Below, in pieces: positions 1-10,100 of a stretch of 64,000 bases of DNA; position 1 is the stretch's first letter, and each line of letters starts with the position of its first letter. Location of the stretch: the NCBI GenBank assembly GCA_016213405.1, contig JACRAM010000088.1:1-64000 (forward strand). Reading direction: 5' to 3'. The notes beneath the pieces were generated by a model. That model searched no databases, was not told where the DNA came from, and saw only the letters and a program-made list of their open reading frames with translations. The position numbers and the translations under genes are program-made. This stretch comes from Bacteroidota bacterium. GTDB taxonomy: Bacteria; Bacteroidota; Bacteroidia; Palsa-948.

Positions 1-1
1 A

Positions 2-3000
2 GGAACCTGGGTACCGAATTACATTTGTTTCAATCTTTTTCAATCAAATTTATCCAGTATGGATAAAATTGTTTTTACTTTTCCAACAACTCCTTCACGG
101 AGAATGGCATTTGATGATTTTGCTTTATATAATATGAATGACTTTGTTAATGCAGGTGCAGATGTAACGCTTGCATGTAATGGGAATTGCACTACGTTAG
201 GCGGACCTTTTTGCGCTTCTGTTTTTAGCGGGAACTATTCTTGGGCGCCTTCTTCAGGGTTAAGCAATCCGAATATTACAAACCCAGTTGCTTGTCCAAC
301 TGTTACTACAACCTATACTTTAACATTTACTGACCCAACCGGAAGTTGCTCGGCAACTGATATGGTAACGGTTACGGTGCCACCTCTGTTAATTGCCAAT
401 GCCGGACCCAATCAAACTATTTGTTCAGGACAAAGCGCAACGCTTACGGCAAGCGGGGGAGTAGTATATTATTGGAATACCGGAGCAACAACTTCTATAA
501 TCATTGTTTCCCCTTCTTCAACAACTTCGTATTCTGTTCAAGTTGCAAATTCAAGCGGATGCACTGCAATCGCTTCGGTAACGGTAACCGTAAATCCAAA
601 CCCCGTTGCCAATGCCGGAGTTGACCAAACTATTTGCAGCAGTTCATGCGCTACATTAACTGCAACGGGCGGTGGAACATATTCGTGGTCTCCAACCGGA
701 CAAATTACTCCTTCAATAACTGTTTGCCCTACGGCAATTACTAACTATACAGTAACTGTAACGGGCGCGAATGGATGCACTGCAACTGACGCGGTAACGG
801 TATTTGTTGCTCCTCAGCCTGTTGCCTCCTTCACCTTCACCGCCAACGAGGATTGCATGGGCAGCCCATTTATTTTTACTAACACATCTATAAATGCAAC
901 CAGTTACCTCTGGGATTTTGGCGATGGAGCATCTTCTGCTGCCACTTCCCCCACTCACGTTTATTCTGCTCCAGGGCAATTTCAGGTTTTGCTTTATGCG
1001 TATAATTCTTTCGGGTGCTGTAGCGCTTATTCCGTTTTAATTTCCGTTACACCTTCTATAACTTCTCCGGCATATAATTCAACCTGCTGTTCTTTCACAT
1101 ATCCTTATACTTATGTAAATGCGCCTATAGGTTCTACTATTACTTATACTGGGGCAAGTTTTTCAGTAAAAGATGCAATGACCATTTCCAATAATTCTAC
1201 GGTTACTTTTAATAATTCTATTATCCAGTTTGGTCCTTGGGGCAAAGTGATTGTTGAGCCGGGAAGCACCCTAATACTTAACGGAACAAAATTTACCGGC
1301 TTGCAAACCTGCGGCACCATGTGGCAGGGGATTGAAGTATGGGGTAATCCCAACAAAACGCACTCTCCTGCCGATCAAGTATTTCAGGGGAAACTAATTA
1401 TCCGTACATATACTGTTACTAACACTCCGACAATAATTGAACGAGCCCATAATGCAGTTACAGTAGGAAAATACCCCGATAGATTTTTACCGACACAATG
1501 CAACCAGAGCACACCTAATAGTATTTGTATTAGAGGAGAGTATGATGTTTGTAAAAGCGGAGGAATACTTGATGCAGTTAGTTCAGGGAATCATATATTA
1601 TTCATAGATAACGCTCATACTATACGAGTTGCGCCTTACTCCTATTCTAATGTGAGCAGGGTTAATCGTTGTGATTTTTCCGGTACATTATTAAAAGACC
1701 CCGGATATAAAACAGGCATTGCTTATCAGTATCCCAACCTTGCAAACCCAAATTATGCTTACGCAAATCCTCAGGGAAGAACCTATCGCTTCGGTTACAT
1801 ACTTAAGGCGCGATGGACGACACAAACGACTTTTTCAAACAATACTTTTAACTTCCCTGCCGACATTGGCGCAGAAATAGGTATTGAAATCATCAACGGC
1901 AAATGCGTCATAGATGGAAACACTTTCCGAAACATGAACCGCGGCATCAGCGGAGTATACACTTCCCCTTCTCCGTTTTTGGCAAACAAAATAAAAAGCA
2001 ATATTTTTGTTAATTATGTTGCTCAATCTGCCAGTGCCGTAACTCCCAATCCTGTTTGCGGCATTTATCTGAGCGCTGCGCAGGGTGACAGGATATCAGA
2101 CAGAAATACTTTTGGAAATTTATTTGATGCCCTGTCACAAACCAACAATCCTATTGGAATTGTTATGTATAACTCTTCTTATTTCAAAATATTAGATAAT
2201 AATTTCAACAGAAATCAATTAGGAATTGGGGTGTTAAATTCTTCTGCGGGCGGTGGAGTGATACAGCGTTTTAATGACGTAGCTGGAAACGGCAATTGGT
2301 TTCAACGGAATAAAACCAGCATCTTTACTTTATTTGACAACAGCGCACTGAAGATAAAGTGCAACACCACAAATAATCCTGATCCTGTGGACTATCCTTT
2401 GGGTTCTATTAACTGGAATAACGGTTCCGGCTTCTTTACCAGCCCTTTGGCAAATCAGGGATTGCCTGTACCTTTAAGTTATATTGCCACATCCACTGCT
2501 GCACGAAAACTGCCGGCTGGAAACAGGTTTGATTATCCATTTAATGTAAACATCAACAAAGAAATCAAAAACAATTATTCTGTTGCTTATACTTATTATT
2601 CTCATCAGAGCGATCCTGAATATGTACCGTTCAACAGTGGAAATGTGGTGGTAAGCCAGCAGACCACTTCAACAGGACCCGTAACCTGCAATGCTGGTAT
2701 TCATATCCTGCAATGCTGCCCCACCGACCAATGCCTTAGTGAGACACCTCCTCCTAATTGTCCGCCACCACCTCAGCGCATTGGGGATATTGACCAGCAG
2801 ATTGCCTCTTTGCAAACTGAGTTTGACAGCGTGTTTGCCAATCTTGATAAAGGTCAAACTGCGCAATTGATTTCTGCAATAAACAGCAGCATGGATGCGG
2901 GGCAGTTGAAAAACATGCTCTTGGATAATTCCTTCCTGTCGGATGAAACGCTGCTTGCTTTTATTAACCGAACCATTTCCACGCCACCGGGAATTTTTAA

Positions 3001-3874
3001 GGATGTAATGATTCCTAACTCGCCTGTGTCGGATAATGTTTTGCCTGCCTTGCAGATAAAAATTAACTTGCTGCCTCCCGGCATTGCAGCGCAAATAAAA
3101 GCCGCGCAGTCAAGCAATGCTTACAGAACGCTTACGAACATAAGCCGTGAAATAAGCACCTTGAAGGTGGAAAGGCAGAGCGTAATAAACAGCGTGCTTT
3201 CTGTTTTGGTTGACAATGATTCAGCGCAGGCAATAAATTTATTGGAACAGGAAAATACTGTGGCTGCAGACCAGGCATTGCTTGGAACTTACATTGCTTT
3301 TGAAAACTTAAATGCAGCGCAAACAAAATTATCAGGCATAATTGCAAGCAATGCGGAAGATCAGGCATTTCTTGATTTGCAGGGAATGATTTTAAATCTC
3401 GGATTGCAAGGCAACAGCGTGTTTGAAATGGATTCCTCTCAAGAGCAATTAGTCCGCAGTATTGCCGCCATGCCCTCTTCCCTTGCACAGGCGAATGCCT
3501 GCAACCTGCTGTATTTGGTTTTCAACGAACATTGCCCCGACCCTCTGACCACTGTTTCAGCGCGTATGCAGCAAGATACTCCAACCCCCTTCCCTTCGGG
3601 AAGGGCTGGGGATGGGCTTGGTTTTCTTGGCGACAACATCCCCAACCCTTTCAACAACACAACCACCATTCCTTATACATTGCCAGATGGAATTGAAAAA
3701 GCATTCATCAATATATATGATATAACAGGCAAACTCATCAGCGCTTACGAAGTGAGCAGCATAAACAACAAGTTGACGATTTCTTCGGGAGATATGGAAA
3801 ATGGAGTGTATCTTTACAAATTAGAAAGCAACGGACAAACATTCGGAAGCAGGAAAATGATAATCATAAAATAA
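2..3874 (+). CDS. Large type IX-secreted protein with Ig/PKD-like and beta-helix regions, 5' partial
   Basis: The frame is open back to base 2 with no stop, so the gene begins upstream of the window and the first ATG at base 59 is internal. Counting from that ATG, two tandem Ig-like repeats (each with ANAG-DQTIC or similar, ending VTVTV) occupy about residues 110-250. A PKD domain with the signature WDFGDG follows at about 257-330. A region of short beta-strand turns resembling a right-handed parallel beta-helix runs from about 365 to 800. A helical region lies at about 930-1150. The last 80 residues (IPNPFNNTT, YDITGKL, GVYLYKL) form a type A C-terminal sorting domain of the type IX secretion system, so the product is probably secreted or cell-surface anchored. 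Its specific role is unknown. A palindromic repeat at 3585-3619 is read in frame as PTPFPSGRAGDGLG just before the sorting domain. Confidence 0.85.
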   Translation, partial: GTWVPNYICFNLFQSNLSSMDKIVFTFPTTPSRRMAFDDFALYNMNDFVNAGADVTLACNGNCTTLGGPFCASVFSGNYSWAPSSGLSNPNITNPVACPTVTTTYTLTFTDPTGSCSATDMVTVTVPPLLIANAGPNQTICSGQSATLTASGGVVYYWNTGATTSIIIVSPSSTTSYSVQVANSSGCTAIASVTVTVNPNPVANAGVDQTICSSSCATLTATGGGTYSWSPTGQITPSITVCPTAITNYTVTVTGANGCTATDAVTVFVAPQPVASFTFTANEDCMGSPFIFTNTSINATSYLWDFGDGASSAATSPTHVYSAPGQFQVLLYAYNSFGCCSAYSVLISVTPSITSPAYNSTCCSFTYPYTYVNAPIGSTITYTGASFSVKDAMTISNNSTVTFNNSIIQFGPWGKVIVEPGSTLILNGTKFTGLQTCGTMWQGIEVWGNPNKTHSPADQVFQGKLIIRTYTVTNTPTIIERAHNAVTVGKYPDRFLPTQCNQSTPNSICIRGEYDVCKSGGILDAVSSGNHILFIDNAHTIRVAPYSYSNVSRVNRCDFSGTLLKDPGYKTGIAYQYPNLANPNYAYANPQGRTYRFGYILKARWTTQTTFSNNTFNFPADIGAEIGIEIINGKCVIDGNTFRNMNRGISGVYTSPSPFLANKIKSNIFVNYVAQSASAVTPNPVCGIYLSAAQGDRISDRNTFGNLFDALSQTNNPIGIVMYNSSYFKILDNNFNRNQLGIGVLNSSAGGGVIQRFNDVAGNGNWFQRNKTSIFTLFDNSALKIKCNTTNNPDPVDYPLGSINWNNGSGFFTSPLANQGLPVPLSYIATSTAARKLPAGNRFDYPFNVNINKEIKNNYSVAYTYYSHQSDPEYVPFNSGNVVVSQQTTSTGPVTCNAGIHILQCCPTDQCLSETPPPNCPPPPQRIGDIDQQIASLQTEFDSVFANLDKGQTAQLISAINSSMDAGQLKNMLLDNSFLSDETLLAFINRTISTPPGIFKDVMIPNSPVSDNVLPALQIKINLLPPGIAAQIKAAQSSNAYRTLTNISREISTLKVERQSVINSVLSVLVDNDSAQAINLLEQENTVAADQALLGTYIAFENLNAAQTKLSGIIASNAEDQAFLDLQGMILNLGLQGNSVFEMDSSQEQLVRSIAAMPSSLAQANACNLLYLVFNEHCPDPLTTVSARMQQDTPTPFPSGRAGDGLGFLGDNIPNPFNNTTTIPYTLPDGIEKAFINIYDITGKLISAYEVSSINNKLTISSGDMENGVYLYKLESNGQTFGSRKMIIIK
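3585..3619 (-). repeat. Palindromic repeat family A, in-frame copy
   Basis: The element is a CCCTTCCC / GGGAAGGG stem with a TTC loop, followed by CTGGGGATGGGCT. On the minus strand it reads in the family orientation AGCCC...CCC-palindrome. It lies inside the coding frame of the preceding entry and separates the helical region from the sorting domain. Confidence 0.85.
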
Positions 3875-3882
3875 ATAGTCGA

Positions 3883-5292
3883 ATGAAAAAAATATTCATT
3901 GCTGTAGTTGTTATCTTCTCCCTTCCCTTGGGGAAGGGCGGGGATGGGCTCTTTGCCCAGCAATGGCACAAACTTGGCACCGGTGTGGCGTATGCAGGGG
4001 TGAGTGTTGAGTGTTTGAAAGAAATCAACGGGGATTTATATGTTGGCGGAGGATTTGCAACCCAGTATGGCGCAAAAGGCAATGGCATTGCAAAATATAA
4101 TTCATCCACAGAGGTTTGGGATTCTGTGGGGTGCGGACTGGGAGAAGTACTAAGCATAGAATCTTACAACGGAGAAATTTATGCAGGAGGAAGTTTTGCA
4201 TATTATCTTCAGCCGCCAACCTGCAACAATTGGCCACCCGATTCCAGTTCTGCAGGCCTCGCAAAATGGAATGGGTCTTATTGGGGTCCTGTAGATACTG
4301 CTATGTGGGGATCATCGCCTGATATGGGCATTATATATGCAATAAATTTCAAAAATGATTTATACATGGGTGGATCACTTTTCAGCGGCAGCTATATGAA
4401 TATGGCAAGGTACAATGGAAGCACATGGGATAATATGCTTGGTGGAATAGGAGGATTTGGGGTCTTGGCGATGACTGTATATAAAGGCGATTTGATTGTT
4501 GCAGGTTCATTCACGCAGGCAGGGCTGGGAGGCGGCAATTGGATGTCTGCTAATTATATTGCCCGCTGGGATGGCGTTAAATGGGATTCCTTAGGAAGCA
4601 ACGGTGTGAATAATCAGATAAGTTCATTAACCATAGATACAGTGAATGATGTACTATATGCAGGTGGAATTTTCACTATGGCTGGAGGAATTCCTGCAAA
4701 ACAGGTTGCAAAATGGGATGGTATTCAGTGGTCAGCGCTTCCGCCTTTACCCGCATGGTCTCTTGCAAATGTTCATGCTTTAAAAATGTTCAAGGGAAAA
4801 CTATATGCGTCAGTAACTGCTTTTCCATCGGACACAGCGTTATTATGTTTTGATGGAATTAATTGGCAAATAATATATGGACCAAGAGAAACTATAACTG
4901 CAATGGAGGTGTATAATGGCAACTTATATGTTGGAGGATCTTTTGATAAGATAGATACCACGGTTGTAAACTGCATTGCCTGCTATGGGGATAGTTGCCC
5001 GGGTACGCCTATTACTGTAACGATTGGAGTAAATAATTTGCAAACAAAAAGTTTGAAGTTTAAGGTTTATCCAAACCCTGCAAAAGGAGAAATAAATATT
5101 GAGGCAGAAGGAAAAGAAACTAAAAATTACATTACAAGAATATATAATTCAGTTGGAGTAAAAATTGTAGAGCAAAAATTTGTAAAACAAACAAAAATCT
5201 CCACTTCTGATTTTTCAAAGGGTATTTATCAGGTTCAGGTATGTGATAAGGATGGGAAGATTTGTTATACTGAGAAGATTGTTTTGGATTGA
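3883..5292 (+). CDS. Secreted beta-propeller-like protein with type IX sorting domain
   Basis: The 469-residue protein starts with a signal peptide (MKKIFIAVVVIF), and a family A repeat is translated as LPLGKGGDGL between the hydrophobic core and the likely cleavage site near FAQQ. The body has about six to seven repeats of the type NGDLYVGGGF...IAKYN...W, alternating GG(S/I)F and (A/R)W(D/N)G motifs about 50 residues apart. This resembles a beta-propeller of the kelch / WD40-like class. The last 80 residues (KVYPNPAKGEINIE, GIYQVQV) are a type IX C-terminal sorting domain. It starts 8 bases after the previous stop and may be co-transcribed with it. Substrate and function are unknown. Confidence 0.82.
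   Translation: MKKIFIAVVVIFSLPLGKGGDGLFAQQWHKLGTGVAYAGVSVECLKEINGDLYVGGGFATQYGAKGNGIAKYNSSTEVWDSVGCGLGEVLSIESYNGEIYAGGSFAYYLQPPTCNNWPPDSSSAGLAKWNGSYWGPVDTAMWGSSPDMGIIYAINFKNDLYMGGSLFSGSYMNMARYNGSTWDNMLGGIGGFGVLAMTVYKGDLIVAGSFTQAGLGGGNWMSANYIARWDGVKWDSLGSNGVNNQISSLTIDTVNDVLYAGGIFTMAGGIPAKQVAKWDGIQWSALPPLPAWSLANVHALKMFKGKLYASVTAFPSDTALLCFDGINWQIIYGPRETITAMEVYNGNLYVGGSFDKIDTTVVNCIACYGDSCPGTPITVTIGVNNLQTKSLKFKVYPNPAKGEINIEAEGKETKNYITRIYNSVGVKIVEQKFVKQTKISTSDFSKGIYQVQVCDKDGKICYTEKIVLD
3920..3950 (-). repeat. Palindromic repeat family A, in signal peptide coding region
   Basis: The stem CCCTTCCC...GGGAAGGG followed by CGGGGATGGGCT is nearly identical to the copy at 3585-3619 and has the same orientation relative to the gene. 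It is translated in frame within the signal peptide. Confidence 0.85.
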
Positions 5293-5385
5293 TAATGGCA
5301 TTTAACAACCACTTACTAAAAAAATCATACCACTTACTAATTTGTGGTTGCGCAGATAACATTTACTCATTACCTTTAGTGTACG

Positions 5386-6330
5386 ATGAAAAAACTTTTA
5401 CTCATCCCATTTGCCTTCTGCATTATTACTTCTTACTTGTTATCCCAGGGCGTTTGGACTCAGAAAGCAAACTTTGGAGGAACGGCAAGATCAGGTGCAG
5501 TTGGCTTTTCAATCGGAACTAAAGGCTACATTGGAACAGGAACAAATGCTAGTGGTTTGACCAAAGATTTTTGGGAGTGGGATCAAATCACAAACACATG
5601 GACACAAAAAATAAGTTTTGGCGGAACAGCAAGAGCAGGTGCTGTTGGCTTTTCAATCGGCACAAAAGGATATATTGGAACGGGAGTGGATGCTAATGGA
5701 ATGACAAATGATTTTTGGGAATGGGATCAGGCAACAAATATTTGGTTGCAGAAAACAAACTTTGGAGGGTCAACAAGAGATTATGCAGTTGGTTTTTCAA
5801 TCGGCACAAAAGGATATCTTGGAACGGGATATGATACTACTTGGGCTTCTTATAATTTGTCGAATGATTTTTGGGAATGGAACCAAACAACAAATATCTG
5901 GTTGCAGAAAACAAACTTTGGAGGGATAACAAGAGGAGGTGCTATTGGTTTTGCTATGGCTACAAAAGGATATATAGGAACAGGAGGGAATGGCAACGGA
6001 AATGACGATATGGACTTCTGGGAATATTGTGATACATGTTCTGGTGCGGGTGTAAAAGAAACCGATTTAGAAAATTTAATTTCTGTTTATCCTAATCCAT
6101 CAAACGGAAAATTCACTATTGAAACATTAGAAAACAAAAACTTTATTGCGCGTATTACAAACCCGCTCGGGCAAAAAGTGGCGGAGAAAAAGTTTGAGAA
6201 AAGAATCGAGGTGGATGTTTCTGGTTTCGGCAAGGGATTGTTTTTGGTGGAGGTGTGTAGCCCCACCCCTAACCCCTCCCCAAAGGAGAGGGGAACAGAG
6301 TGCCATACGGAAAAGGTGATGATTGAATAG
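5386..6330 (+). CDS. Secreted kelch-repeat protein with type IX sorting domain
   Basis: The 314-residue protein has a signal peptide (MKKLLLIPFAFCIITSYLLS). Four kelch-type repeats follow, each beginning QK-x-FGG-x-R-x-AVGFSIGTKGY(I/L)GTG and ending DFWEW(D/N)Q-T-W, at about residues 24-225. The copies are also very similar at DNA level over 5461-6000, which suggests recent duplication or gene conversion. A complete propeller usually needs five to seven blades, so this is a short member. The C-terminus (LISVYPNPSNGKFTIE) is a type IX sorting domain. A family A repeat interrupts that domain as CSPTPNPSPKERGTE shortly before the final KVMIE strand. Confidence 0.85.
   Translation: MKKLLLIPFAFCIITSYLLSQGVWTQKANFGGTARSGAVGFSIGTKGYIGTGTNASGLTKDFWEWDQITNTWTQKISFGGTARAGAVGFSIGTKGYIGTGVDANGMTNDFWEWDQATNIWLQKTNFGGSTRDYAVGFSIGTKGYLGTGYDTTWASYNLSNDFWEWNQTTNIWLQKTNFGGITRGGAIGFAMATKGYIGTGGNGNGNDDMDFWEYCDTCSGAGVKETDLENLISVYPNPSNGKFTIETLENKNFIARITNPLGQKVAEKKFEKRIEVDVSGFGKGLFLVEVCSPTPNPSPKERGTECHTEKVMIE
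6259..6294 (+). repeat. Palindromic repeat family A, inside a sorting domain
   Basis: This copy begins AGCCCCACCCC and contains an imperfect CCCCTCCCC / GGAGAGGGG stem. It is read in frame near the C-terminus of the kelch protein. Confidence 0.8.
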
Positions 6331-6370
6331 TTTTGCAGTCTACCTGAATTTGCTTTTCCCGATAATAGTA

Positions 6371-6378
6371 TACCTTCG
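6371..6378 (+). promoter_or_regulatory. Putative -7 promoter element for plsY
   Basis: TACCTTCG differs at one base from the Bacteroidota -7 consensus TAnnTTTG. A TTG at 6351-6353 lies 17 bases upstream, within the usual spacing for the -33 element. The plsY ATG follows at 6388, so a transcript would have a very short leader. Confidence 0.4.
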
Positions 6379-6387
6379 CGCTAACTT

Positions 6388-7041
6388 ATGCAGGTTCCCC
6401 TACATATTTTCATTTTACTTACCGCTTATTTATTCGGCTCGCTGCCCTCGGCAGTGTGGATAGGAAAAATCTTTTACGGCATTGATGTGCGCGAGCACGG
6501 AAGCGGTAACGCGGGCGCCACCAACGTGTTTCGGGTGATAGGAAAACGCGCGGCTGTTCCGGTTCTCATCTGCGATATTCTCAAAGGATGGATTGCCGTC
6601 AAACTCAGTTTCTTTGTGGCAGACATGGTGGGGAAAGAAGAGTTCATCTCCTTGCAGCTAACGCTTGGCGCGGCAGCCATCATCGGGCATATTTTTCCGG
6701 TGCTTGCAAGTTTCAAGGGGGGAAAAGGAGTGGCTACGCTGCTGGGAGTTACCCTTGCCATTCATCCTCTTTCCGCGGTGGTCGGAATTTTTGTGTTTGT
6801 ATTCATCCTTCTCGTTTCTCATTATGTTTCGCTGGGTTCTATTCTTGCGGGTTTGAGCTTTCCCGTTTCGCTCATGATTTTATTTCCTGCCTCCTCGCCC
6901 ACTCTTGTGTTGTTCTCGCTGCTCACTCCGGCAATCCTTCTTGTCACTCACCAGAAAAACATTGAGCGGCTTCTGAAAAAAGAAGAAGCAAAAATATATC
7001 TCTTCAGGAAAAAGAAAGAATCTGAAATGGCGGAAAAATAA
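6388..7041 (+). CDS. plsY: Glycerol-3-phosphate acyltransferase PlsY
   Basis: PlsY transfers the acyl group from acyl-phosphate to glycerol-3-phosphate, the first acylation in membrane phospholipid synthesis, at the inner membrane. The 217-residue protein is close to the usual family length and has about five hydrophobic segments. All three conserved loops are visible: GSLPSAVWIGK near residues 17-27, HGSGNAGATNVFRV(I/L)G near 37-52, and GHIFPV..KFKGGKGVAT-like sequence (ASFKGGKGVATLLG) near 108-126. The extra C-terminal tail is lysine-rich and cytoplasmic. It stands alone between a secreted protein gene and the SPOR protein gene. Confidence 0.96.
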   Translation: MQVPLHIFILLTAYLFGSLPSAVWIGKIFYGIDVREHGSGNAGATNVFRVIGKRAAVPVLICDILKGWIAVKLSFFVADMVGKEEFISLQLTLGAAAIIGHIFPVLASFKGGKGVATLLGVTLAIHPLSAVVGIFVFVFILLVSHYVSLGSILAGLSFPVSLMILFPASSPTLVLFSLLTPAILLVTHQKNIERLLKKEEAKIYLFRKKKESEMAEK

Positions 7042-7113
7042 TTTCCTCCCCTGCCCTCTTTGCCCTTCGATTCTTGTCCGCTTACCGTTATCAACAAATT
7101 CCTATTAAAAACC

Positions 7114-7121
7114 TAACTTTG
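7114..7121 (+). promoter_or_regulatory. Putative -7 promoter element for the SPOR-domain protein
   Basis: TAACTTTG is an exact match to the Bacteroidota -7 consensus TAnnTTTG. It lies 50 bases upstream of the ATG at 7172 in a 130-base intergenic stretch. No clear TTG -33 element was seen at standard spacing. Confidence 0.45.
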
Positions 7122-7171
7122 TGGTTTGTTTGTTGTTATGTAATTAACCTATTTTTAGCATCCATATAGTA

Positions 7172-10100
7172 ATGAATCGCAGGCTATTCCATATTGCGTA
7201 TTGGCTGTTTCTTTCCTCTTGTTTCTTGATTCATAGCGCTACGGCTTTTTCCCAGAATGTTTTCTCTTCCGAAGATGATTTAAAAAAGCAGGCGAACAAA
7301 CTTTTTGAAGAAGAAGATTTTACAAAAGCCTATCCCCTCTTCTCGCAGCTGCTGAGTTTGTATCCGAAGGACCCGCAGTATAATTACAAGTTCGGAGCCT
7401 GTTTGCTTTTTTCCAGCAACGATAAAGAGAAAGCGATTCCCTACATTGAGTACGCTGCAAAACGGCAGAAGCAGGGAGCGGACAAAGAAGTTTTTTTCTA
7501 TCTGGGCAAAGCGTATCATTTAAATTATCGTTTCGAAGATGCTATCAGGGCATACACCGCTTACAAGGGAATTGCTTCCGCTAAATCGCTGGACAAGTAC
7601 GATGTGAACAGGCAGATTGAAATGTGCGAAAACGGAAAGCGGCTTTTGAAAAACGTTACCGACCTATCCGTGCTGGAGAAAAAAGAAGTTCCTGAATCAG
7701 ATTTTTTCCGCTCCTACAATCTTACAGAGTTCAACGCAAAACTTATTCTTCGCCCCGATGATTTAAAGACCGCATTGGATAAAAAGAAAAAAGAAGACAA
7801 TGTAATGTATCTCGCTCCCGATCGGAATGAAATTTATTTTTCGGGTTATGGAGAAGATGGAAAAACGGGAAGAGATATATACATGGTGAAACGTTCGCCC
7901 GCTGGAGACTTGAGCAAACCCGTTCGCCTACCCGATGTCATCAACACAAAATACGATGAAGACTACGCCTTTCTTCATCCCAACGGAAGAACGCTTTACT
8001 TCTGCTCGAAGGGGCACAACTCCATGGGTGGTTATGATATTTTCAGAAGCGAGTGGAATAACAGCACGCAATCATGGGGCAAGCCCGTGAACATGGATTT
8101 TGCCATCAACACGCCTGATGACGATATACTTTTTGTTTCGGATGAAGAGGACAAGAGCGCGTATTTTTCTTCGCGCAGAGAAAGCGCGATGGGAATGATG
8201 ATGGTTTATAAAATCAAACTGGACCGCAAACCGCTTGACCTTGCCATCATCACCGGCACGCTTACAAAAAATACTGGAGATAAAATGCCGAAGGCAACCA
8301 TCACGGTTACAAAAATTCTGAAAGACGAGGTGGTGGGCGTGTTCAATACAAACACGGCAGACGGTTCTTACACGCTCAACCTTCCCAACGGAGGAAAATT
8401 TATGTTCACTGTGGAATCTGCCGGCTTCAAAAAATCATCTGAGCTGGTAGTTGTTCCTACCCAGCAGGAAATAAAACCGCTGAAACAGGAAATCGCTCTT
8501 ATGAATGAAGGTGGTCAGGACAAAGTCGTCATCAAAAATGAATTTGACGCGCAGGTTGACAGCGCTGATCTCGCCCTTGCGGTTCAGTATATAAAATCGA
8601 AAGCATCGCTGGAAGTAAGTCCTGCCGAGGAATTAATCACTTCAGTGGCTGTGGAGGAAACCACCTCAACCTCTCAACCTATCAATAACTCAACAACTTC
8701 TTCAGTAACGCCTGTTTCCAACAATGATATTATCGGAATTGCATACGATGATGCGAAGGTAACTCAGAAGGATGCCAACGAAGCAAGAAAAAATTCTGAT
8801 GCGGCACAGCAGCTTGCCAATCAGAAAAACCAAACATCGCTTCAGAAAAATAAAGAAGCCACTGAACTGGTGAACACTGCTGAGACGATGACCAACCAGG
8901 AAGAAAAAATGGCGCAGATTGACAAAGCAACTCAGCTGAGAAAAGAGGCTGATGCGCTTTCTAAAGAAGCTGCGCTGTCACTCACGCTATCCAATCAAAT
9001 GGATGAACAGGCAAGAGCCAAGCAGCAGCAAGCCGATGCAGAATTAAAATATGCCAAGGATCTGGATAACTCTATTAAATCCGGTGCAAGTGAAAAGAAA
9101 ATGAACGACCTTCTTGTTCAGAAAGAAAAATTGGATAAGAGAAGCGATAGTTTGAAAACTGCAACCTCTGTTTCTGCCGACCTGAACAAACAAGCGGATG
9201 ACAAGCAAACAGAAGCCAGCAAGTCCATGGCGAAATACATAGACATTCAGCAGGATGTGGAAGATTTGCAGAGCGAAGCAAAGCGCCTGCGAACCGAAGC
9301 GGAAAAAGCAAAAAATGACGGAGTAAAGCAAAATATGATTTCACAGGCAGAAGAAATGGAGAAAGAAGCAGAAACAAAAAAGAAAGAGGCAGATACATAT
9401 AACGCAAACGCAAAGCAATTGCAGTCGCAGGCGGATTCGCTCAAGAGCAATGCCACCTTCGCTTCTTCCGTAATGGAACAAATCGAAAGATCGTCTTCCG
9501 CAACAGAAACTGCATCAAACAATACTACTTCAAATACAACCGTTACTTCCACCTCGATTAGCGAAACGAAAACAGAATCAACTTCTTCAACTGCTGAACC
9601 TCCGGCAATACAATCTCCTTATGTGGATGTTTTTGTAAATGAAATGCACCAAGCTGAAAAGAAACAGAAAGAACTTGACAAAGAAGAAGCGCTTGCCGTG
9701 ATTTACCAGCAGTGGACTGATTCGCTTGACAACCAGATTGCAACGCTCAACAAACAACTTACATCCGCTGCAACTGAAGAGCATAAAAAACAGATTCAGT
9801 ATAAAATTTCTGAACTCACCTCCTCCGTTGAGGACAAGCGCCAAAAAGCAGCCGACAGCCGAAACAAAGTGGACAACCTGAAATTGCAGGAAGCCCTTGC
9901 CGCTGCATCAACCGTCACTCCTGAAACAACCACCGTTTCAACAAATACCGTTGCGGCAACCTCAACAGAAACCTCTTCCACCACTTCTGTTTCACCGGAA
10001 AATTTACAAGGCACTAACAACATAAACAATTATTACGATAGCAAGCTGAAGGAAAATGAAAAAGAAACAAATGAGTATACTAAGAAATCAAAAGAGCAGG

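Noticed and set aside
2669-3094. Antisense open frames inside the large cargo gene and other long genes
   Set aside because: They overlap well-supported genes, lack domains and show composition typical of shadow frames.
59-3874. ATG at 59 as the true start of the first gene
   Set aside because: The frame is open to base 2 without a stop, and there is no signal peptide after this ATG, although the protein has a type IX sorting domain.
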